A DNA stretch of 45,529 nt from an uncultured Clostridia bacterium (GTDB taxonomy: Bacteria; Bacillota; Clostridia; Christensenellales; Borkfalkiaceae). This document shows, one piece after another, positions 1-7,918 of the stretch (the stretch's first letter is position 1; the number at the start of each line of letters is the position of its first letter). The notes below the pieces were generated by a model. It saw only the letters and a list, made by a program, of their open reading frames with translations, ran no database searches and was not told where the DNA came from. The stretch spans positions 1-45,529 of the forward strand of contig CANQHG010000014.1 in assembly GCA_947623655.1 (NCBI GenBank), written 5' to 3'. The translations under genes and the position numbers were made by a program.

Positions 1-40
1 TATCTTAATAGGCGGCTTTTTTTATGTAAATTTCATACTT

Positions 41-72
41 AAACCCGCCTGCGGTCCCCCGCAGACGGGTTT
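41..72 (+). terminator. Intrinsic terminator hairpin at window edge
   Basis: A 14-bp stem with one mismatch (41-54 pairing with 59-72, loop TCCC) is followed on the plus strand by TTTTATTTTA. The T-rich tail favours termination of a plus-strand transcript entering from outside the window. It may also stop the flotillin transcript arriving on the minus strand, although the tail there is poorer. Bases 11-27 (ggcggc followed by a T-run) look like the tail of another terminator whose first arm lies outside the window. Confidence 0.7.
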
Positions 73-149
73 TATTTTACAACGATGATATAAATAATGT
101 AGTAAGTCTTTTCCCTCTCCGACACAAAAAAGGTCGGCACACACGTTTG

Positions 150-1631
150 TTACCCTGCGGCTGCGCTGTCTGCAGCAGGATCGGATACGGGGATTCCGTC
201 GCTCTCCGTTCCTTCGCGGGAGAGTGGGGTTTTGGCGCCTGAGGCGGCCACTTTTCCGCCGACTACGCCCGCGAGAAGGGACGAAATATCGATACCCGTC
301 GATTCTTTGACCCCTTCCATGATCTGATTTGCGCTCGACATGACGTCTTTTACGATCTTTGTCGCGTTTCCGTCGCCGTACATCACGATCTTATCCGTGC
401 GGCTCAGGGGTTCGGCGGCATTTTTGACGACTTCTGGCAGCGCACCGAGATACATTTCGAGCACAGACGCTTCTCCCATCTTGCGCTGAGCTTCCGCCTT
501 GCGTTCGATGGCTTCCGCTTCGGCGATCCCCTTGGCGCGGATACCCTCCGCTTCCTGTTCCATGGCGTACCTTGCGGCTTCCGCTTCTGCCTTTTGGGCT
601 TCCGCCCGCTTGAGCGCCTCGTATGCCATGGCCTCCGCTTCTTTCTGTCTCTTTACGAGATCGGCGTCCGCCTCTTTGGCGATCTTATAGTTGAGTGCGT
701 CCGCCTGCTTTCTGACTTCCGCGTCGAGTTGCCGTTCCTTGATCGCGATCTCCCGCTCTGCAAGCTCCGCTTCTTTTTCGCGTCTTGCGATGTCGGCATT
801 CGCCCTGGTGATCTCGATGGTCTTGCGCTCCGTCTCCTGCTGGATGGCATACGCGGCGTCCGCTTCCGCCTTTTTGGTATCCGCTCTGACTTTCATGTCG
901 GCCTGCTGGACGGCAAGCGCGGCATTTTGCTCCGCGATCTTCTTTTCCGACTCGACTTTGACGGCATTTGCCTCCTGTGCGGCGTTCGAGGTCGCAATGG
1001 CGATGTCGCGCTGGGCGTTCGCCTTGGCGATCTGTGCGTTCTTGCGGATCTGCTCAACGTTGTCGATACCCATATTCTCGATCGTGCCCGCGTTGTCCTT
1101 AAAATTCTGGATATTGAAGTTGACGACCTCGATCCCCAGCTTTTCCATATCGGGGACGACGTTTTCGGTGATCTTTTTCGCGACGCCCTGCCTGTCCTGC
1201 ACCATCTCTTTGAGCCCGACCGAACCCACAATCTCGCGCATATTGCCCTCGAGGACTTGCGTGACGAGACTGATGAGCTCCTCCTGCTTCATGCCGAGAA
1301 GAGATTCCGCCGCCTTTTTCAGCAGTTCGGGATCGGACGAGACTTTGACGTTCGCAACGCCGTCTACATTGACGTTGATGAATTCGTTCGTGGGGACCGC
1401 TTCGCTCGTTTTGACGTCCACCTGCATGACGCGCAGAGAGATCTTATCTACCCTTTCAAAAAAAGGAATACGGAACCCGGCGTGCCCGATGAGGATCCTG
1501 CGGCGGAAAGGGCCCGAGATGATGAACGCCGTGTCGGGCGGCGCCTTGAGATACCCGAGAATAAAAAACATTGCGATACATGCCGCCAGAATACATGCTC
1601 CGACGATCAACCCGACTTGCCAAGCTGCCAT
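150..1631 (-). CDS. floT: Flotillin-family SPFH protein (FloT/YuaG-like)
   Basis: Predicted membrane scaffold of the flotillin family, which organises functional membrane microdomains. The 493-residue protein opens with a hydrophobic segment at about residues 5-27, then the SPFH/band-7 domain to about residue 200 (MQVDVKTSEAVPTNEFI, KEMVQDRQGVAKKITENV). A long Ala/Glu/Lys-rich heptad region follows to about residue 390, the flotillin coiled coil with EA repeats, and then a Gly/Ala-rich tail. Length matches FloT proteins. The start is supported by AGGAGG eight bases upstream of ATG. It stands alone: no NfeD-like partner gene is adjacent within the window, although FloT is often paired with one. 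The family assignment is firm; the choice of FloT over FloA follows from the coiled-coil length. A hairpin with a T-run sits in its 5' region (see 1700-1731). Confidence 0.9.
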   Translation of the reverse strand: MAAWQVGLIVGACILAACIAMFFILGYLKAPPDTAFIISGPFRRRILIGHAGFRIPFFERVDKISLRVMQVDVKTSEAVPTNEFINVNVDGVANVKVSSDPELLKKAAESLLGMKQEELISLVTQVLEGNMREIVGSVGLKEMVQDRQGVAKKITENVVPDMEKLGIEVVNFNIQNFKDNAGTIENMGIDNVEQIRKNAQIAKANAQRDIAIATSNAAQEANAVKVESEKKIAEQNAALAVQQADMKVRADTKKAEADAAYAIQQETERKTIEITRANADIARREKEAELAEREIAIKERQLDAEVRKQADALNYKIAKEADADLVKRQKEAEAMAYEALKRAEAQKAEAEAARYAMEQEAEGIRAKGIAEAEAIERKAEAQRKMGEASVLEMYLGALPEVVKNAAEPLSRTDKIVMYGDGNATKIVKDVMSSANQIMEGVKESTGIDISSLLAGVVGGKVAASGAKTPLSREGTESDGIPVSDPAADSAAAG

Positions 1632-1699
1632 AATAGAAACCTCCTGTTACTATGATATTCGGAAGTAGTGCACGGAAAGCGGAATCCTTGCCGAAAAAA

Positions 1700-1731
1700 A
1701 AGACTTTTACCGAACGCTCGGTAAAAGTCTT
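1700..1731 (-). promoter_or_regulatory. Perfect 14-bp inverted repeat with T-run upstream of flotillin
   Basis: Arms at 1700-1713 and 1718-1731 are perfect complements (minus strand AAGACTTTTACCGA, loop GCGT). On the minus strand the hairpin is followed by eight Ts, so it is an intrinsic terminator by form. No minus-strand gene lies upstream of it before the divergent ABC operon, so it sits in the 5' region of flotillin as a possible attenuator. The core ACCGA-N4-TCGGT also resembles a dimeric-repressor operator. The remaining bases of the 1632-2007 gap hold no convincing gene. Confidence 0.55.
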
Positions 1732-1956
1732 GATAAAACTTTGGCAAGTTTTCACGCCGCCGGGTAAAAACCGTATTGACGACGGCGCGACGCCGACATG
1801 CGGCGCATCTACTCCCTTTTATTTTTTTATACCGTCATTTTTTGCTTTTGAAACATCTTTTCCGAAAAATTTTTGCTTTTTCTTCCGCCCCGCCGGAAAA
1901 CGGGCGGTTTTCACAAAAAACTCAGCGATGTCACAGGAAATCGTGACGGAAAAGAC

Positions 1957-1986
1957 GTTACATTTTGAATAAAACCGTGTTATAAT
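1957..1986 (+). promoter_or_regulatory. Promoter of the 2008-4564 ABC operon
   Basis: A perfect -10 TATAAT at 1981-1986 is preceded at 18 bp by GTTACA (4 of 6 matches to the -35 consensus). The expected transcript start near 1993 gives a leader of about 15 bases that contains the GGAGA ribosome-binding site at 1999-2003. Confidence 0.6.
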
Positions 1987-2007
1987 AAGAATGAAAATGG
2001 AGACAGT

Positions 2008-2709
2008 ATGAGCTATTTGGAACTTGAAAACGTCAGCAAGGAATATCGCACGGGTACCGTCACGGTAAACGCCCTCGTCGGGGCGTCTTTTGCCCTCGAA
2101 GACGGCGAATTTGCCGTCGTTCTCGGTTCGAGCGGTGCGGGGAAGACCACTCTTTTAAATCTGCTCGGCGGCATGGACAGCGCCACGGAGGGGAAGATCG
2201 TGCTCGACGGCAAGGAGATCACGGCGCTCAACCGCAAGGGACTCACCGAATACCGCCGCTACGACGTCGGGTTCGTTTTCCAATTCTACAATCTCATGCC
2301 CAATCTCACGGCGCTCGAAAATGTGGAGATCGCAACGGAGATCTGCAAAAACGCGCTCGATCCCGAGACTGTTCTGAGGGAAGTAGGGCTCGGAGAACGG
2401 CTCATGAACTTTCCCGCCCAGCTTTCGGGCGGCGAACAACAGCGCGTCTCCATCGCCCGTGCAATCGCGAAAAACCCTAAGCTCCTCCTCTGCGACGAAC
2501 CGACGGGTGCCCTCGACTACGAGACGGGCAAAAAGATCTTAAAACTGCTCTACGAAACCTCCAAGCGGCAGAAAAAACCCGTCGTCATCGTGACGCACAA
2601 TGCGGCGATCGCGCAGATGGCGGATAAAGTCATTCACATCAGGAGCGGGCACATCGAGCGCATCGAACAAAACCCTTCTCCCCTCTCCGTAGACGAAATC
2701 GAGTGGTGA
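2008..2709 (+). CDS. ABC transporter ATP-binding protein (MacB/LolD-like)
   Basis: Cytoplasmic ATPase subunit of an exporter or mechanotransmission-type ABC complex, partner of the FtsX-like permease that starts one base after its stop. The 233-residue protein carries Walker [10 protein letters not shown] (about residues 40-48), the Q-loop QFYN, signature LSGGEQQR, Walker [13 protein letters not shown] and the switch histidine in VIVTHN, all intact. The D-loop ALDYETG and overall length are typical of the MacB/LolD/BceA subfamily. The start has GGAGA five bases upstream and a clear promoter. Substrate is unknown; no regulator, lipoprotein or membrane-fusion partner is adjacent. Peptide, lipid or lipoprotein handling is the family expectation. 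Confidence 0.93.
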   Translation: MSYLELENVSKEYRTGTVTVNALVGASFALEDGEFAVVLGSSGAGKTTLLNLLGGMDSATEGKIVLDGKEITALNRKGLTEYRRYDVGFVFQFYNLMPNLTALENVEIATEICKNALDPETVLREVGLGERLMNFPAQLSGGEQQRVSIARAIAKNPKLLLCDEPTGALDYETGKKILKLLYETSKRQKKPVVIVTHNAAIAQMADKVIHIRSGHIERIEQNPSPLSVDEIEW

Positions 2710-2710
2710 T

Positions 2711-4564
2711 ATGCGTACCTATTTCAAAACCTTTGCAAGAATGTTCAAGCGGCATCTGACGCGCCTCGTCTCCATTTTTTTAATGGTGCTCGTGAGCGTG
2801 GGCTTTACCGCGGGCATCGGCACTTCCACGGAGAAGATGGAGCGCTCCCTCGACGACTACTACCGCGCGTCCAACGTGAGCGACCTCATCGTAAAGAGTA
2901 CGCGGGAGACGGGCTTCACAGCGGCGGAGATCGCCGCGCTGGCCGAGCGTTACGGCGGAGAAAATGTGCTCGCCGCTTCCTCTCTCGAGATCAAGGGCGG
3001 AGAGAGCACGCTCCCGCTCGAGGGCGTCGGCGATGGCATCACCCGTCTCTATATCTTTGAACAGCAAAACCCCGACGAGCTTTCTCTCAACCGTTTCGAA
3101 CGGGTCGAAGATTTCGACGTCTCGCCGGACGCCGAAAAAAACGAGTTTCCCCTCTATCTCGAGCGGGAGACGGAACAGCTTACCGCCTTTGAGGGAGACC
3201 GTCTCACCATGAACGTCGCGATGGGGCCCATCTCTTTTTCATACGAATTTATCGTTACGGGAACAGTGATCAACCCGCTCCATTTCACCAAAATGGACGA
3301 TGTGAGTATGCAGTATGAGGGCGAAGAACTCGCACATATCGCCTATATCTTCAACTGTCCCCTTCTCTCCGCCATGATCCCCGAAAATGACGTATATATC
3401 ACTCTCCCGACACGGGAAGAGGTCTTGTTTTCGGGCAAATATATGAATCGGGTCAATGCGGAAAAGGCGGAGATCGAAGCGCTTCTCGACGATGTGGCCG
3501 TGCTCACGCTCAAGGAAAATTTCTCCTTTTCCTCTTTTGACGCCTACGAAGAGAAGATCGACGGCATCGGCTACGTGCTCATGGTGGTGTTTCTGCTTGT
3601 GACTCTTCTCGTCGTGCTCTCCACGATGACAAGACTGCTCGAAGAGGAGCGCGCCCAGATCGCCTGTCTGCAGACGCTCGGTTATTCGCCCTTTATGATC
3701 GTGAGCAAATACCTGCTCTTCGCCCTCGTGGGGACGTTGATCGGCGGCGCGGGAGCGTATTTTGCGGGCGAGGCACTCTCCTATATCATCTATATCAATT
3801 TCGATTGGTGCTACGCGCTTCCCCCCTATACGATGCACTCGGCGCCCATATTCTTTATCCTCTCGGCGTCGATCATCCTCGTTTCCACTCTCGTTGCGAC
3901 CTTTGCGGCGGGCATTCATAAGACGCGGGAAACGCCTGCGGTGCTTCTCCGCCCCCGTACGCCGAAAGCGGGAAGAAAAGTCATTCTCGAGCGCATTCCG
4001 CTCCTTTGGAACAGACTTTCCTTTAAATATAAATCCACGATGCGCAACGTTTTGCGATTCCGCATGCGTTTTGCGATGACGGTCGTCGCCGTCATGGCGT
4101 CTACGGGGCTCGTCGTCGCGGGACTTGCCGTTCTCGACTGCTGCCTTTTCCAGAACATCGGCACGGCGGCGATGATCGGCGTCTCCGTTGTCGTGCTCGT
4201 CTTTGCCGCGCTGCTCAACGCCGTCGTCATCTATACCCTCACAAACATCAACATTTCAGAGCGAAACCGCGAGCTAGCGACGCTCATGGTCCTCGGCTAC
4301 CAGACGCACGAAGTCGATCTCTATGTCTACCGCGAGATCTACATCACAAGCGCCATCGGCATTGCGCTGGGGCTTCCTTTCGGCTGTCTGCTCTGTCTCT
4401 TTATCTTCAATCTGCTCGACTTCGGCTCGCTCGCAGGCATCAGCTGGTTCGTGTGGATCGTCGCCGCGCTCCTGTCGCTCGTCTTCACTTTTGCCGTCAC
4501 CCTCATGCTCCGACCGAAAATCCAGAAGATCGATATGAACGAGTCGCTCAAGGCGATCGAATAA
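2711..4564 (+). CDS. FtsX-like ABC transporter permease
   Basis: Integral membrane partner of the preceding ATPase; only one base separates the stop and start codons, so translation is probably coupled. The 617-residue protein has an N-terminal membrane segment (about 14-35), a large extracytoplasmic region to about residue 285, then a first FtsX block of three helices (about 290-400). A cytoplasmic linker with a TRETP-like motif follows, and then a second block of four helices (about 450-600). The duplicated FtsX fold with an external domain after the first helix is typical of type VII (MacB-like) ABC permeases. Function beyond that is not visible. It is followed by a strong bidirectional terminator. 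Confidence 0.9.
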   Translation: MRTYFKTFARMFKRHLTRLVSIFLMVLVSVGFTAGIGTSTEKMERSLDDYYRASNVSDLIVKSTRETGFTAAEIAALAERYGGENVLAASSLEIKGGESTLPLEGVGDGITRLYIFEQQNPDELSLNRFERVEDFDVSPDAEKNEFPLYLERETEQLTAFEGDRLTMNVAMGPISFSYEFIVTGTVINPLHFTKMDDVSMQYEGEELAHIAYIFNCPLLSAMIPENDVYITLPTREEVLFSGKYMNRVNAEKAEIEALLDDVAVLTLKENFSFSSFDAYEEKIDGIGYVLMVVFLLVTLLVVLSTMTRLLEEERAQIACLQTLGYSPFMIVSKYLLFALVGTLIGGAGAYFAGEALSYIIYINFDWCYALPPYTMHSAPIFFILSASIILVSTLVATFAAGIHKTRETPAVLLRPRTPKAGRKVILERIPLLWNRLSFKYKSTMRNVLRFRMRFAMTVVAVMASTGLVVAGLAVLDCCLFQNIGTAAMIGVSVVVLVFAALLNAVVIYTLTNINISERNRELATLMVLGYQTHEVDLYVYREIYITSAIGIALGLPFGCLLCLFIFNLLDFGSLAGISWFVWIVAALLSLVFTFAVTLMLRPKIQKIDMNESLKAIE

Positions 4565-4686
4565 CTCTTTCCCATTATAAAATCAAATCATAGAAACAAA
4601 AAAACGTCCGTCTCAAAAAGGCGGGTGTCGATAGGAAATCAACAAAACAAAATTTTATATCGGAATACACCTTTGGGCGAGCCAAC

Positions 4687-4718
4687 AAAAACGGCGAGAA
4701 GTTTTTCTCGCCGTTTTT
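4687..4718. terminator. Bidirectional terminator between ABC operon and MarR gene
   Basis: Perfect 14-bp stem, AAAAACGGCGAGAA at 4687-4700 and its complement at 4705-4718, with loop GTTT. It has A-runs on one side and T-runs on the other, so it can terminate both convergent transcripts. Confidence 0.9.
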
Positions 4719-4733
4719 GCTTTCTTCCGAATG

Positions 4734-5108
4734 TCAATCCGCGTCTTTGTCGGTCTTTTGTGAAAGAATCTTATAAAGAATATGATAGAGCGACATTACT
4801 TCTTCGCCGTCAAGATTGATACAGCCCGCAATCTTGCCCGGCACCTCTACCGCGCGCTCACGAAGCGCCATGCCTCTTGGGGTAATACTCACGTCGAGCA
4901 AACGCTCATCCGCAGATGAGCGCTCTCGCTTCACAAAGCCTTTCTTTTCAAGGCTTTTCAGAACGGGGGTCAGCGTTCCCGAATCGAGAAACAACTTCTC
5001 CCCGAGTTCTTTTGCGCTGCATTTCCCTTTCTCCCAAAAAACCATCATGGCGATGTACTGCGTGTAGGTAAGATCGAGTTCGTCGAGATAAGGGCGATAC
5101 TTTTTCAC
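4734..5108 (-). CDS. MarR/OhrR-family regulator, N-terminus apparently missing
   Basis: A winged-helix repressor closest in pattern to OhrR, the organic-peroxide sensor: the stretches LTYTQYIAMMVFWE, LDSGTLTPVLKSLEKKGFV and RSSADERLLDVSIT follow the OhrR core closely. Only 124 residues can be read from a GTG at 5106-5108. OhrR proteins are normally near 145, with an N-terminal helix carrying the peroxide-reactive cysteine (LCFALY context). Upstream in the same frame the codons still read GACAREV, the expected continuation of that helix, but a TAG at 5133-5135 then interrupts and no OhrR-like residues precede it. AGG lies only two bases before the GTG, too close for a normal ribosome-binding site. 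It may be a 5'-truncated remnant or a short constitutive variant. Confidence 0.75.
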   Translation of the reverse strand: MKKYRPYLDELDLTYTQYIAMMVFWEKGKCSAKELGEKLFLDSGTLTPVLKSLEKKGFVKRERSSADERLLDVSITPRGMALRERAVEVPGKIAGCINLDGEEVMSLYHILYKILSQKTDKDAD

Positions 5109-5302
5109 GACCTCGCGCGCACACGCCCCGTTCTATACCAAAGCGTCCCCCAAAATAACGCTTGCTTTTTTTCCGCCGCATGCGATACAATACAGACAAA
5201 CTTGCATCGACCCAACTTTTTCAAAAAAATTTTTATGACGGCGGGACAAATCCCCCTGTCCGAACGTTGTATAAGCGAAACAAGATGACACGGAGATAAA
5301 CC

Positions 5303-6601
5303 ATGAAAAAAACCAGCGCAGTTTTGTCCCTCGTGCTCGCCGCGTCGCTGTGCGCCGCAAGCCTCTCCGCATGTGGGACGGGCAGATCCACGCAGCTCGC
5401 CGCTCCGAATGCCGCCGAGAAGCTCTCTTACGAAGAACTCACCGCAGACGGCCTCGATGAGCTGCGCGCCTCGCTGGGGGCGTTCTCCGCCGAGTTCTCC
5501 GCCGCAGCATACAGCCGCTATGAGGACGGTGAGAACTTCACCGTATCGCCCATCACCGCGTACATGGCGCTCTCGATGGCGGCCGCGTGCGCGGGAGGGG
5601 AGACGAGAGAGGAACTTCTCTCCGCGCTCAAAACGTCATATAGGGCGTTGGAAAGCAATTTCGGCGATCTGTACCGCTCCGTTTCGGCGCGCGTTTCGGA
5701 CGGCATGGGGCAGGCGAAACTCTCGGGCTCTCTCTGGCTGAACGAGGGGACGCAGTTCAACCGTGCGTGCGTCGATCTCGTCGCGGAAAAGTTCTACGGG
5801 TATTCGTACGCCGCCGATTTCGCGCACGACAACGGGAACGCCAACCTCGCCGTGCAGAACTTCGTCAAACAGCATACGAACAAGCTCATCAACCAGAACT
5901 TCCAACTCCCCGCAGATACCGTCTTTGCCCTCGTCAGCACGCTGTGGCTCAAAGATACATGGGACCTCTTCGGCAAGGCCCTCAGCTTCTCCCCCGAGCC
6001 CGTGGAATTTGCGCCGCTCAGCGGCGAAACCAAGACGGTCAAGCTCCTCGAGGGGTACCATGTCCGAGGTAGGGTGTATGAAGGGGAGACGTTCACCCAT
6101 TTCTACACCGAGACCGAGCACGGCTTCAAGCTCAAATTTTTCCTCCCGAAAGAGGGCTACACCGCGGCGGAGATCTTCACGCCCGAGACGATCGCAGAGG
6201 TCAATGGCGTGGACGATTACAACGCCGACGACGACGTGAACTTCATCCACTACTACACCCGCTGCCTCTTCCCCGAGTTCTCCGCTTCCTTCAACGGGGA
6301 TGTGCGCGCGGCTCTCGAAGAAATGGGCGTCCGCTCTCTCTTCGCCGAGACGGGTTGCGATTTTACCCCGCTCACCCCCGAAAACATCTGGTGCAGGGAA
6401 GCGCTCCACGCGGCGAAACTCACCGTCAACAAACGGGGCATCGAGGGCGCGGCCGTCTTTGTCCTTCCGGGCGCGGGCGCGGCGGGCCCCGACGGGTATG
6501 AGACGGCGTACGAGGACTTCGTCGTCTCGAAGACGTTCGGCTTCCTTCTCACGGATAGAGAGGACGTCCCGCTCTTCTCGGGCGTCGTCGGAAACGTCTG
6601 A
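5303..6601 (+). CDS. Secreted lipoprotein serpin (serine protease inhibitor family I4)
   Basis: A 432-residue bacterial serpin. Residues 1-24 form a lipoprotein signal peptide with lipobox LSAC, so Cys24 is the predicted lipidation site and the inhibitor would be displayed outside the cell. The serpin signatures are clear: FTVSPITAYMALSMAAACAGG early in the fold (helix B region), STLWLKDTW in the middle sheet, and a C-terminal reactive-loop region ending in the block FVVSKTFGFLLTD. The hinge reads GIEGAAVF where inhibitory serpins usually have GTEAAAAT, so inhibitory activity is not assured. GGAGA lies upstream of the ATG. The gene is divergent from the MarR remnant and convergent with the reductase operon. 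Bacterial serpins are thought to protect against host or competitor proteases; the target here is unknown. Confidence 0.9.
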   Translation: MKKTSAVLSLVLAASLCAASLSACGTGRSTQLAAPNAAEKLSYEELTADGLDELRASLGAFSAEFSAAAYSRYEDGENFTVSPITAYMALSMAAACAGGETREELLSALKTSYRALESNFGDLYRSVSARVSDGMGQAKLSGSLWLNEGTQFNRACVDLVAEKFYGYSYAADFAHDNGNANLAVQNFVKQHTNKLINQNFQLPADTVFALVSTLWLKDTWDLFGKALSFSPEPVEFAPLSGETKTVKLLEGYHVRGRVYEGETFTHFYTETEHGFKLKFFLPKEGYTAAEIFTPETIAEVNGVDDYNADDDVNFIHYYTRCLFPEFSASFNGDVRAALEEMGVRSLFAETGCDFTPLTPENIWCREALHAAKLTVNKRGIEGAAVFVLPGAGAAGPDGYETAYEDFVVSKTFGFLLTDREDVPLFSGVVGNV

Positions 6602-6687
6602 CCGACGTGACCAACTTCATTAACGCGACCAAGTGACCGACGTGACCGACCGTCCCGTCATAGCACCCATCCGACCCACAGATCTCA

Positions 6688-6717
6688 AAAACGGCGGGGA
6701 ACTTTCCCCGCCGTTTT
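6688..6717. terminator. Bidirectional terminator between serpin and reductase operon
   Basis: Near-perfect 14-bp stem (AAAACGGCGGGGAA at 6688-6701, complement at 6704-6717) with A and T runs on opposite sides. It serves the convergent serpin (+) and aldo/keto reductase (-). Between the serpin stop and this hairpin, 6601-6660 contains short GTGACC repeats without evident function. Confidence 0.88.
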
Positions 6718-6754
6718 AACTTGTCTATGCTTTTTTTCGGAAATCCTCTTCCGC

Positions 6755-7903
6755 TCAATCCATGTAGTCTTGGAAGCTGTTTTCAAACTGCGTTTTTACG
6801 GCCTCTTTGAGAGCGGAAGTTACATCGAACGCGCCGCCGATTTTAGCCGTCTCTTTGGAGTAATCTCCTGTTTCAAAGGCAAGATCGTAGGCGGAGCGGA
6901 AACTTTTATAGTAATTCAGCTCTGCGCTGAAAAAGGGATCGGGCTGTATGAACATACTGTTATACGCTCTGATGATACCAGAAATCGGGACACCGTAAGC
7001 GTTATCGTCCAATGCCTCCCAATGGGCGCATTGATACTTCCATGTCTTTTGGTACTCGGATTTGACCTCTTTTAAGGCGCGTTCTTCCGCCTCGCTCATG
7101 GGTTTGAAGTCCCGCATATAACCCGTATTATCTTCAACCTGCGAAAGATCGCTCATGCCGGAGAGGACGACGAGTACGCCCTCGCGCGATGCGGAAAACC
7201 GGATGGCAAAGCTCGCGGGAGAGGCGTCTTTATCAATATCTTTGAGAATATGCTCCGCGCCCGACGGCAGCTTGGCAAGCGTGCCGCCCTTGACGGGTTC
7301 CATAACGATGACCTGTTTCCCGTGTTTGCGGATAACTTCGTAGCACTTTTTCGATTGAATGAACGGTTCTTCCCAATCGTAATAGTTCAATACGATCTGC
7401 ACGGCGTCCACCTCGGGATGTTCGGTGAGAATTCGATCGAGGTGCTCGGCGTCGTCGTGATAAGAGAAAGCAATGTGGCGGATCTTTCCCTGTTCTTTCC
7501 ACTTCTTCATGTGATCGAACAGGTGACATGCTTTCACTTCCGCGGAATAGAGATAGCGATTGAGATTGTGGAGCAGATAGTAATCAAAATATTCCACGCC
7601 GCACTTTTCAAGTTGTTCATTGAAAATCTCTTCCACTCTGTCCTCCGCGGGCATCCGGAAAGTGGGAAACTTTGAAACAAGCAGGAAGCTGTCTCTCGGA
7701 TGACGCTTTACGAGAGCTTCGCGGATCGCCGTCTCGGACGCCCCGTTGTGGTAAACGTAGGACGTATCGAAGTAGGTAAATCCCCGTTCAAGGAAGAGAT
7801 CTACCATTTTTTTAAATTGTTCCATGTCGATATCGGCCCCGTTTGCGCTCTTTTGCGGCAGTCGCATAAGTCCGAATCCCAATTTTTTGATTTCACGCAT
7901 CAT
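6755..7903 (-). CDS. Aldo/keto reductase with degenerate C-terminal ferredoxin-like region
   Basis: NAD(P)H-dependent oxidoreductase of the aldo/keto reductase superfamily, 382 residues. The TIM-barrel start (LGFGLMRLP) is followed by the catalytic tetrad candidates: Asp and Tyr in FDTSYVYH, Lys in LLVSKFP and His in YYLLHNL. Relatives with this architecture end in a 4Fe-4S domain built on closely spaced cysteines before a GVxIP-like motif. Here the matching stretch (YQCAHWEALDDNAYGVPIS) keeps one cysteine only, so the cluster is probably lost. AAGGAG precedes the ATG. It is the last gene of a four-gene operon, 15 bases after the DUF1893-TetR gene, and is followed by a strong terminator. Carbonyl reduction is the likely chemistry; the substrate is unknown. 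Confidence 0.9.
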   Translation of the reverse strand: MMREIKKLGFGLMRLPQKSANGADIDMEQFKKMVDLFLERGFTYFDTSYVYHNGASETAIREALVKRHPRDSFLLVSKFPTFRMPAEDRVEEIFNEQLEKCGVEYFDYYLLHNLNRYLYSAEVKACHLFDHMKKWKEQGKIRHIAFSYHDDAEHLDRILTEHPEVDAVQIVLNYYDWEEPFIQSKKCYEVIRKHGKQVIVMEPVKGGTLAKLPSGAEHILKDIDKDASPASFAIRFSASREGVLVVLSGMSDLSQVEDNTGYMRDFKPMSEAEERALKEVKSEYQKTWKYQCAHWEALDDNAYGVPISGIIRAYNSMFIQPDPFFSAELNYYKSFRSAYDLAFETGDYSKETAKIGGAFDVTSALKEAVKTQFENSFQDYMD

Positions 7904-7918
7904 TGTTTTCTCCTTGTT

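Noticed and set aside
594-1668. Two long open frames on the plus strand opposite flotillin
   Set aside because: They are antisense shadows caused by the repetitive Ala/Glu/Lys codons of the coiled coil; no ribosome-binding site, promoter or protein-family resemblance.
1652-1972. A 106-residue plus-strand frame between flotillin and the ABC operon
   Set aside because: It runs through the hairpin at 1700-1731 and the ABC promoter, has no ribosome-binding site and shows low-complexity aromatic composition.
5100-5372. A simple frameshift joining the MarR gene to an upstream N-terminal part
   Set aside because: No reading frame upstream of the TAG encodes the expected OhrR N-terminal helix, so a single indel cannot restore the gene; truncation or replacement fits better.
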